A DNA stretch of 64,000 nt from RYN-230 sp963713815 (GTDB taxonomy: Bacteria; Actinomycetota; Actinomycetes; Streptosporangiales; Streptosporangiaceae). The DNA lies in the NCBI GenBank assembly GCA_963713815.1, contig CAVQNH010000005.1, forward strand, positions 62,001-126,000, written 5' to 3'. The notes under the pieces were generated by a model. It was not told where the DNA came from. It saw only the letters and a list, made by a program, of their open reading frames with translations, and did not search any database. Each line of letters opens with the position of its first letter. The stretch's first letter is position 1. A program made the translations under genes and the position numbers. Shown one piece after another: positions 57,837 through 64,000 of this stretch.

Positions 57837-58919
57837 TCAGGGCACCGGCCACAGGTACGCGTGCCCGTTCGTGTCGGTGGTGGCCAGTGAGGTGCCGTCC
57901 GGGTCGAACGCCACGGACAGGACCGCGGTGGCCGAATCCACAGACCCGGCCGCGCGGCCCGCACCTTCCGGGTTGGCCAGTGTCCTGGCCAGCTTCCCGG
58001 CGGGCAGATGCCACAGGTAGGTCTTGCCGTCGGCGTCGCCCGTGGCCAGCCACTTGCCGTTGGGGCTGAACGCCACGCTGTTAACGCCTGAGCCGCCCGG
58101 ATCGGCCAAGGCGATGCTGTCGTGCCTGGCCAGGTTCCAGATGTAGGTGACCCCGTCGCTCTCGCCCGCGGCGAGCGACCCGCCGCTGGGGCTGAACGCC
58201 ACGGCGGTGATCGGGGAGCTTCCCGGGATAGGCAGGGTGCGGGTGCTGCCATTGCCCGCGTTCCACAGGTACACCTGACCGTCGCTGCCGCCCATGGCGA
58301 GCGTCAGCCCACTCGGGCTGAACGCCACGGCGTCCGAGTTCACGGTCCCCGGGGACACGACCGCAGGCACAGCCCCCCGGCTGGGCGGCAGCGTCCACAC
58401 GCGAACCGTGCCGTCGGTGCCGTTGACGGCGAGCTTCTTGCTGTTCGCGCTGAACGCCACCGCCGCGACGCTCGCCTTCTGGTCAGGCAGTACGGCGATC
58501 TTGCGGTGGGGGTTTACCTGCCACAGGTATGTGCTGGCGTTGTGAGCACCACCGGCGGCGGCCAGCATCGCCCCGTCGGGGCTGAACGCCTCCGCTCCGC
58601 CGCCGGGGCTGAAGTGCCCGATCTTGGCCCCGGTGGACGCATTCCACAGATAGGTGACTCCGTCGGCCTGAGGCCCTTTCTTCGGGCCGGTCTTCTGGCC
58701 GCCGGTTGCTCCTGCGGCCAGCGTCTTGCCGTCCGGGCTGAATGCCACGGACGACAGGCTCCCCGCCTGCGCCCCGATGGCCCGGGGAGTGTAGGCCGAG
58801 GGATCCAGCCGATGGTCGGGAGGCACCACGATATGACTGCTCATGACCATGGTCAGCACTACCGCCACGCCCGCCGCCACCAGGATGCCGGCTCCGATAA
58901 GCGCTAAATAGGCGGCCCG
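57837..58919 (-). CDS. WD40 sensor domain and membrane anchor, 3' part of a receptor kinase
   Basis: The frame from about 58919 begins with a basic stop-transfer region and one helix (YLALIGAGILVAAGVAVVLT), then an extracellular beta-propeller. Seven blades are visible, each with VAFSPDGKTLAAG-, AFSPDGAMLAAAG-, VAFSANSKKLAVNG-, VAFSPSGLTLAMGG-, VAFSPSGGSLAAGE-, VAFSPNGKWLATGD- or VAFDPDGTSLATTD-like strand, followed by VTYLWN/VYLWN. There is no convincing independent start. The kinase at 60099-61310 lies upstream on the same strand, linked by a repeat-rich region, so this is most likely the sensor half of one kinase. Confidence 0.82.
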   Translation of the reverse strand, partial: RAAYLALIGAGILVAAGVAVVLTMVMSSHIVVPPDHRLDPSAYTPRAIGAQAGSLSSVAFSPDGKTLAAGATGGQKTGPKKGPQADGVTYLWNASTGAKIGHFSPGGGAEAFSPDGAMLAAAGGAHNASTYLWQVNPHRKIAVLPDQKASVAAVAFSANSKKLAVNGTDGTVRVWTLPPSRGAVPAVVSPGTVNSDAVAFSPSGLTLAMGGSDGQVYLWNAGNGSTRTLPIPGSSPITAVAFSPSGGSLAAGESDGVTYIWNLARHDSIALADPGGSGVNSVAFSPNGKWLATGDADGKTYLWHLPAGKLARTLANPEGAGRAAGSVDSATAVLSVAFDPDGTSLATTDTNGHAYLWPVP

Positions 58920-60098
58920 GCGCCGTTGCGGCCGCCGTCCGCGCGTGGCCTGGCCGGGGGGCCGGCCAGCTGCAGGCCGCGCCTTGGGTGGTGCCTTGGG
59001 CGGCGCGCTCCGCGGCTTGGGCGGGGTCTCCGGTCGCTTGCGGGGCGTGGTCAGCGGGCTGCCAGGGCTGCCCGGGCTGCCCGGCCAGTTCTGCGGAGGC
59101 GCGGGCCGCCTGGGTTCGGCGCGAGGCTGCTCGCGGGGAGTGCCGGTCGTGGGCCCGGCCGGTGCGCCCGCCTTCCCCGCTGGACTGCCAGTCCGGCCCG
59201 CAGGGGCGGCGGCCTGGCCTGGGGCGCCGGCGGGTCGCGGATCTGGGGCGCGGGCGGGTCGCGGTTCTGGTGCGCGGCCGGTGCGGCCGGGACGCGCTTC
59301 TGGGGCGCGGGCGGGTGCCCACGGTGGGGCACCGGCCCCCTGGGCTGGGGTCGCGAGGCCGGAGGATGTGCCGCGGGTCGGCTGCGGCGCCGGAGTGGGG
59401 GCGGCCTCCGGCTCGCGGGTCCGGGCGGCCTCAGGGGCCGGGGGGGCCTGGGCTCCGGCGGCCTCCTTGGCCCGGGCAGCGGCGGCCCGCTCAGCCTGGG
59501 GAGCGGCGGGCTGCTGGGCGGGGGGAGCGGCGGGCCGTTCAGCGGGGGGAGCGGCGGGCTCCGCGGCTCGGGCTGCGGCAGCGTCCTTAGCCGGGGGAGC
59601 GGCGGGCTGCTCAGCCGGGGCAGCGGGAGATTCCCCGGCTCGGGCGGCGGCCCGCTCCTCAGCGAGGGCAGCGGCGGGCTGCTCTGCCGAGGGGGCAGCG
59701 GCGGCTGCTCAGCCGGCAGCGGCGCTCTCGCGGGCAGCGGCGGGCTTCTCAGCCCGGGGAGCGGCGGGCTGCTCAGCCCGGGGGCAGCGGGCAGTGCTCC
59801 TCGCCGGGGCAGCGGGAGATTCCCCGGCTCGGGCGGCGGCCCGCTCCTCAGCGAGGGCAGCGGCGGGCTGCTCAGCCGGGGAGCGGCGGGCTGCTCAGCC
59901 GGGGAGCGGCGGGCTGCTCAGCCCGGGGAGCGGCGGGCTGCTCCGCGAGGGGAACGGCGGGCTCCTCGGCTGGGGCAGCGGCGGGCTCCCCAACCGCGGC
60001 GGGCCGGGCCGGGTCACCTGCTTGGACGGCCGGCGGGCTGGCCTGCGGCCGCGCGGCGCTGGGCTCGTTCTCCTCCGCATCGTCCGGGGCCGGCACGA
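58920..60098 (-). repeat. Low-complexity, tandem-repeat linker of the receptor kinase
   Basis: About 1.2 kb of AEQPAAP/EEPAV/APR-type coding repeats. GGAGCGGCGGGCTGCTCAGC-like 21-24-bp units occur many times on the plus strand between 59450 and 60000. A 71-bp segment is duplicated exactly at 59614-59684 and 59803-59873, 189 bp apart. All three minus-strand frames carry pieces of the same Pro/Ala/Glu/Gln composition, so at least two indels separate kinase from sensor. Whether these are real or due to repeat misassembly cannot be judged here. Confidence 0.75.
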
Positions 60099-61310
60099 TC
60101 ACCTGCAGGCCCGGGTCGGTCGCCTGATCGTCAGGAGCGCTCGTCTCAGGACCTGCGCCGGGCTGGCCCGCGTCCCAGTCCAGGCCCGGAGAGCGGGCAG
60201 CGTAGACCTCGCTGGCTTCAGTGTCCTGCCCCGGCGGCGGGCCGGAATCGCCGGCCGCCGCGGCCAGATGGGAACGGGGCCGCCCCCGGAGCCGGGGACG
60301 CCCCGGCCGCCGGAGACAACGCCGCGCCGTGTGGCACCCCCGGACCGGGCGTGCGCCCGGTCCCCGCCTGACCGGGCAGGCTGCCCAGGGCGCGCCAGTC
60401 CCGGGTCGGACGCGGAACTCAGGTGATAAGGCGGCAGGCCGAGCGCGTCCCGCAGCGCGTCAGCGAACTCCCAGCAGGTGTCGTAGCGGTCCGGCTGGGT
60501 CTTCGCCAGGGCCTTGGCTATCACGCCATCCGCGGCCGGGGGCAGGCCCGGCCGCCGTTCGGCCAGCGACGGCGGCGGCTTGTTCAGGTGGGCCCAGATG
60601 GCCGCGAAGCTCTCGCTGCGGTGGAATGGCGCCTGGCCGGTCAGCAACTCGAACACCGCGCACGCCAGCGCGTACTGGTCCGTGCGCCCGTCCACTGGCA
60701 GACCCTCGATCTGCTCGGGGGCGGTGTAGTCCGGTGTGCCCAGGAACTGCCCGGCCGCGGTGAGTCCCAGGGACACCTCCGCGCTCTTGCTCAGCCCGAA
60801 GTCCGACAGGTACACGTGGTCCGGCCGCCCGGGGCGCCGGTCCAGCAGGATGTTCGCGGGCTTCACGTCCCGGTGCACCAGGCCGACGGCGTGCGCCGCG
60901 TCCAGGGCGGACGCCACCGGGGAGATGATCGAGGCGACCCGGTCGGGTGACAGCGGCCCCTCACGGCGAAGCAGCGACCGCACATCCCCGCCCCGGACCA
61001 GGCGCATCGCGATGAACAGGATGTGCCCGACCTCACCGGCCTCGTACACCGGGATGATGTGCGGATCCTCCACGGCGGCGGCCGCCCGCGACTCCCGGAT
61101 GAAACGCTGCCGGAACATGTCGTCGGAACCCATCGCCGGTGTCATGATCTTCAGTGCCACCAGGCGGTCGAGACGCTCGTCGTGCGCGCGGAACACGACG
61201 GCCATGCCGCCTGCACCGACCTGCTCCTCGAGCCGGTATCCCCCCAGCCGTGAGCCTGGGGCGAAGCCGGCCGCCAGATCGGCGCGATGCCTCGGCGACT
61301 CCTCGTTCAC
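60099..61310 (-). CDS. Ser/Thr protein kinase, catalytic part of a receptor kinase
   Basis: A 400-residue frame from a GTG at 61310 (GGAGGCGTGG upstream). Residues 25-290 are a complete Hanks-type kinase: YRLEEQVGAGGMAVVFRAHD (P-loop), catalytic Lys54 in VALKIM, HRDVKPANILL, SDFGLSK, GTPDYTAPEQIEGLPVDGRT and RTDQYALACAVFELLTGQAP. After DALGLPPYHLSSASDPGLA the frame becomes Arg/Gly-rich, while another frame has GQAGTGRTPGPGVPHGAALS and a third leads into the linker. So the real protein continues to the WD40 sensor through frameshifts. Expected: membrane kinase sensing an external ligand through the propeller. Confidence 0.88.
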   Translation of the reverse strand: MNEESPRHRADLAAGFAPGSRLGGYRLEEQVGAGGMAVVFRAHDERLDRLVALKIMTPAMGSDDMFRQRFIRESRAAAAVEDPHIIPVYEAGEVGHILFIAMRLVRGGDVRSLLRREGPLSPDRVASIISPVASALDAAHAVGLVHRDVKPANILLDRRPGRPDHVYLSDFGLSKSAEVSLGLTAAGQFLGTPDYTAPEQIEGLPVDGRTDQYALACAVFELLTGQAPFHRSESFAAIWAHLNKPPPSLAERRPGLPPAADGVIAKALAKTQPDRYDTCWEFADALRDALGLPPYHLSSASDPGLARPGQPARSGGDRAHARSGGATRRGVVSGGRGVPGSGGGPVPIWPRRPAIPARRRGRTLKPARSTLPALRAWTGTRASPAQVLRRALLTIRRPTRACR

Positions 61311-61755
61311 CCACGCCTCCACACGTTCCTGTGCCCTGGCATCCTATGCTTCCGCCCAACGCCGGGTCAGAGCGTAAGAACGCGGATATTAAGTACATAG
61401 GAGAGATGCTGTTTCCAGCGCGCTGCCGCCTGGCCCGCGCGGGGGGACGCCTCTTCCCGCCGTCCCCGCGCCCTAACATCCCCCGCGCTGCCCTCACGGG
61501 CCCCGGATCGCCTGGTGTCCGCCTTCCCGCCCGCGCCCTCGCCTGCGGCACCCGGCGCACCCTGGCCTGCGGCAACCGGCGCCCTGGCCGCGGCACCCAG
61601 CGCGCCGCCGGCCCGCGCCACCGGCGCAGCCCGGCCCGCCGCCCGCGGCAACAGGGCCAAGAACGGCTAACCGCACCTTCCGCCCTATTTACGGACGCGG
61701 CGTTTGCGATCACCTCCGTGCGGCCAATAAGAGTCAGTGAACGGGGGGCAGGAAT
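61311..61755. other. Divergent intergenic region, kinase and SGNH gene
   Basis: About 445 bp. The part before 61400 is relatively AT-rich (near TATTAAGTACATAGG), probably the kinase promoter. The middle is GC-rich with repeated CTGCGGCA-like words and no convincing protein. The end holds GGGGGGCAGGAA before the TTG at 61756. Confidence 0.5.
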
Positions 61756-62610
61756 TTGATTACTAAACGTGCGGCCGGGGCCGCTGGAGAAAGCCGGAAA
61801 ACCGGACTATCAGCTCGGAAAATGACCACGGCGGGTCAGGCCGGAGGCTGGATCAGGAAGGGTTCCCGGCTCGGATGGTGCGCCGCTGCCATCCTGGCCG
61901 TCGGGGCCACGGGCGGGTGCGGGCTGCTGCATCAGGCCGCCGCGCCGGCCGGGATGGAAAAGCAGATCAACGAGGGGGAGCAGGTCAGCGCGGCCACCCA
62001 GGCGCACGCCTCGTCCCCGGCGCGTTCCGCGGGCACCAGTACCCCAGGTCCCGGCGCATCCGGCTCGAGTACCGCGAGCGCCACCGGCACGCCTGCACCG
62101 ACAGCCACCCCCGGCAAGGTCACGGGCAAGCAGGTCACGGCCATCGGCGACTCGGTCATGGCGGCCAGTGCCATGGCCCTCGCGGCGGCGATGCCCGGCA
62201 TCTACATCGACGCCAAGCCCGACCGGGAGATGCCCGCTGGCCTGGCCATCGTGCGCAGGCTCGCGGACACCGGCCGGCTTCGCCCGGTCGTGGTGATCGG
62301 CCTCGGCACCAACTACCTCGTCACCACCCGGCAGCTCAACGAGCTGATGTCCATCATCGGCCCGGACCGCAAGCTGGTGCTTATCAACACCTATGTTCCT
62401 GATGCGTGGAGTAAGCAGGTGAACGCGACGGAAGCGGCCTTTATCCGCCTGCATCCCACTGTGACTCCCGCTGACTGGTTCGACACGATCAAGGACCGGA
62501 TGAACATACTGTGGCCGGACCATATCCATCCCGAAATCCCCGGGACATATGTGTACGCGCGCATGGTGAAACGAGCGGTCCAGGCCACCCGCGACGTCAC
62601 GGTCCCCTAG
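61756..62610 (+). CDS. SGNH-like hydrolase lipoprotein
   Basis: Up to 284 residues. A basic segment (RKGSRLGW) and a hydrophobic stretch ending in GATGGCG give a lipobox with the modified Cys, so it is an exported lipoprotein. A Ser/Thr/Pro-rich linker follows, then the SGNH domain: VTAIGDSVMAASAMALAAAM (nucleophile Ser in GDS), GLGTNYLV near the Asn block, and DHIHPE with the Asp-His pair. This is the OatA-C-terminal-like group that transfers or removes acetyl from cell-wall sugars. TTG at 61756 is the first start; an ATG at 61822 is an alternative. Converges with the DUF4097 gene by 4 bp. Confidence 0.82.
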   Translation: MITKRAAGAAGESRKTGLSARKMTTAGQAGGWIRKGSRLGWCAAAILAVGATGGCGLLHQAAAPAGMEKQINEGEQVSAATQAHASSPARSAGTSTPGPGASGSSTASATGTPAPTATPGKVTGKQVTAIGDSVMAASAMALAAAMPGIYIDAKPDREMPAGLAIVRRLADTGRLRPVVVIGLGTNYLVTTRQLNELMSIIGPDRKLVLINTYVPDAWSKQVNATEAAFIRLHPTVTPADWFDTIKDRMNILWPDHIHPEIPGTYVYARMVKRAVQATRDVTVP

Positions 62611-63569
62611 GGCCCGGCAGGCCGCGCAGGCCCGCCCGGCAGTGGCTGTAGCGCCGGGGGCTTCCGGGTCACGATGGTGATGTCACCGGAGTTGTCGCTG
62701 GCCGTGATCACGTTCCGGGCCGACGGGGACTGGGGCACGGACACGGTCGTGCTGCCGAAGGAGTTCCGGGTCTCGACCCGGTAGGTGGCCGGGCCGGCCG
62801 GCAGCACGAGCGTGATGCTGCCGAAGCTGTCGGTCACGCGGACAAGCTGCGGGACCTTGCTGAACGTCAGCGAGATGTCACCGGAGTTGTTGCTGGCCAC
62901 CACGTCGGCCGCGTCCAGCCCGGTCACGGAGATGGCCCCGAAACTGTCCTGGAGCCGGGTGTCACCGGTCACTCCGGCCGCCTGGATGTCGCCGGTGTTG
63001 TTGTCCAGCTGGATGCGGCCGGACAGGCCCGAAGCGGCGATGGTGCCGAAGCCGTCCGTGACATGCACCGTCCCGGACAGCTGGGACACGCTCATGTCGC
63101 CGCTGGTGTCGGCCAGGGCGACCGTGCCGTACAGCCCGCGGGCGTCCAGGTCACCCAACGCGCTGCTGACCCGGACCGGCAGCCCGGCCGGGACGGTGAT
63201 GCCGAGATCGAGCGAGCAGGTCCCGGCGGGCACGTGGCACTGGGGATTGAGGGCCAGCCCGTCTGGTCCTGACCGGTGACTGAACGAGGGCCGGGCGAAG
63301 CTGCCGCTGAGATGCCCGCGGACCACGATCCGGCGGCCCGGGCCGGCCCGCACGGTGAGGCTGCCGTCGCTGCTGGTCACCCGGGCCTGGCCGCCGGTCG
63401 CCGGCGCGCTGAACCCGACCGAGTAGCCGACCTGGCCCTGGTCGGCCAGGTAGATGACGGTCCCGTTGACCCATCCGTACGTGGCGAAGGCGATCAGGGC
63501 CAGCACCACCGGGAGGCCGCCGGCGAGGACCGCCCAGCGCGCAGGGGTCATGGCGGGTGCAGCAGGCAT
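62607..63569 (-). CDS. DUF4097-like adhesin/beta-helix protein
   Basis: A 320-residue protein with one N-terminal helix (VLAGGLPVVLALIAFATYGW) and a right-handed beta-helix-like body. The rungs repeat phrases such as ALADTSGDMSVSQLSGTV, VTDGFGTIAASGLSGRI, DNNTGDIQAAGVTG, LQDSFGAISVTGL and NNSGDISLTF, the pattern of DUF4097. A pair of Cys (CHVPAGTCSLD) may form a disulfide. It starts just 2 bp after the stop of the response-regulator gene, so it is probably co-transcribed with a two-component system; such proteins often act at the envelope. Confidence 0.82.
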   Translation of the reverse strand: MPAAPAMTPARWAVLAGGLPVVLALIAFATYGWVNGTVIYLADQGQVGYSVGFSAPATGGQARVTSSDGSLTVRAGPGRRIVVRGHLSGSFARPSFSHRSGPDGLALNPQCHVPAGTCSLDLGITVPAGLPVRVSSALGDLDARGLYGTVALADTSGDMSVSQLSGTVHVTDGFGTIAASGLSGRIQLDNNTGDIQAAGVTGDTRLQDSFGAISVTGLDAADVVASNNSGDISLTFSKVPQLVRVTDSFGSITLVLPAGPATYRVETRNSFGSTTVSVPQSPSARNVITASDNSGDITIVTRKPPALQPLPGGPARPAGP

Positions 63570-63571
63570 GG

Positions 63572-64000
63572 CTATCGCGCTCCCAGGTAGCGCAGGACCG
63601 CGAGGACCCGCCGGTGATCCTGGTCGGCGGGCGGCAGCTGCAGCTTGGCGAAGATGCTGTTGATGTGCTTGGCCACCGCGCCCTCGCCGACGACGAGCGT
63701 GGCCGCGATGGCCGCGTTGGACCGGCCCTCAGCCATCAGCGCGAGCACCTCGCGCTCGCGGGCGGTCAGGTCGGCCAGCGGGTGCCGGCTGCGGGCCAGC
63801 AACTGCGCGACGACCTCCGGGTCGAGCGCGCTGCCGCCCGTGGCCACCCGGTCCAGCGCGTCGAGGAACTCGGCCAGGTCCGCGACCCGGTCCTTGAGCA
63901 GGTAGCCGACGCCGCCCGGCCGGTCGGAGAGCAGTTCGGTGGCGTAACGCTCCTCCACATACTGGGACAGCACCAGCACGCCCACCTGGGGCCAGCGCTG
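63572..64000 (-). CDS. NarL/LuxR-family response regulator, C-terminal part, cut by window edge
   Basis: The open frame enters from the right edge and ends at the TAG at 63572-63574. VGVLVLSQYVEERYATELLS and the phosphoacceptor-domain C-terminal GGVGYLLKDRVADLAEFLDA (with the switch Lys) mark the receiver domain. The LuxR HTH follows: LTAREREVLALMAEGRSNAAIAATLV, broken here as ALMAEGRSNAAIAATLVVGE then GAVAKHINSIFAKLQL. The receiver start and its Asp lie outside the window. The histidine kinase is presumably further right. It is coupled to the DUF4097 gene. Confidence 0.9.
   Translation of the reverse strand, partial: QRWPQVGVLVLSQYVEERYATELLSDRPGGVGYLLKDRVADLAEFLDALDRVATGGSALDPEVVAQLLARSRHPLADLTAREREVLALMAEGRSNAAIAATLVVGEGAVAKHINSIFAKLQLPPADQDHRRVLAVLRYLGAR

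Noticed and set aside
59450..60000. CRISPR-like array
   Set aside because: Units vary, lack unique spacers of constant size and encode Ala/Pro/Gln/Glu repeats; no cas gene lies nearby.
58926..60426. Two long plus-strand Gly/Ala/Arg-rich proteins
   Set aside because: They mirror the minus-strand repeat linker of the kinase; composition is pure repeat and no start has good support.
61400..61740. Plus-strand Arg/Pro/Ala-rich reading frame upstream of the SGNH gene
   Set aside because: It looks like low-complexity intergenic DNA with repeated CTGCGGCA words and has no supported start.
1..64000. tRNA, rRNA, prophage or insertion sequence
   Set aside because: No transposase, integrase or phage motif and no tRNA-like sequence was noticed; a tRNA scan could not be run.

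Overview
High-GC actinomycete chromosome. The evidence is very GC-rich codons, GTG starts, WhiB, PadR and TetR regulators, an ECF41/SigJ sigma factor, a class F sortase, an F420-type LLM oxidoreductase, a complete-type acyl-CoA carboxylase and a mycofactocin (mft) locus. No rRNA, tRNA, CRISPR array, insertion sequence or prophage gene was recognised. I cannot name the genus.

Layout. 1-610: edge-truncated MFS transporter. 837-10831: epimerase, large YfhO-like membrane protein, membrane protein, class F sortase with a probable substrate, FAD-linked oxidase, CapA-like lipoprotein. 10919-12979: operon of a small unknown protein, a PadR regulator and an alpha/beta hydrolase behind a dyad-rich promoter. 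13247-16816: WhiB module, broken serine hydrolase, membrane protein, ABC-transporter deletion scar. 16814-25039: amidohydrolase, two transporters, acyl-CoA dehydrogenase, SRPBCC and DHFR-like proteins, CoA-transferase. 25415-26854: lone epimerase behind an AT-rich leader.

The centre (26.9-42.9 kb) is a minus-strand mycofactocin operon. In transcription order: mftA, mftB, mftC, an OYE/FadH flavoprotein, four paralogous SDRs, a MoxR AAA ATPase with a VWA protein, a second OYE/FadH flavoprotein, mftE, another SDR, mftF and an ABM monooxygenase. The TetR regulator mftR is divergent, and two 13-bp palindromes 22 bp apart lie on the mftA promoter. mftD is not in the window. The operon appears to make a peptide-derived redox cofactor and to encode several of its client dehydrogenases.

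42.9-56.3 kb holds a BtuF-like protein, a phasin-like/SAP protein, a GNAT enzyme and an Atu-like acyl-CoA catabolic cluster: acyl-CoA synthetase divergent from carboxylase beta and alpha, enoyl-CoA hydratase, TIGR03084 protein, AtuA, TetR and LLM oxidoreductase. 56.4-64 kb holds a truncated FAD oxidoreductase, SigJ with a recognisable ECF41 promoter, a Ser/Thr kinase with a repeat-rich linker and WD40 sensor, an SGNH-like lipoprotein, a DUF4097-like protein and an edge-truncated response regulator.

Two caveats cut across the window. At least ten genes, including mftA and mftF, are interrupted by apparent single-base frameshifts in GC-rich or repetitive stretches. This looks more like sequence error than gene decay, but it cannot be settled from sequence alone. 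Short tandem repeats with a 14-15 bp period, unrelated in sequence, recur inside genes and between them.
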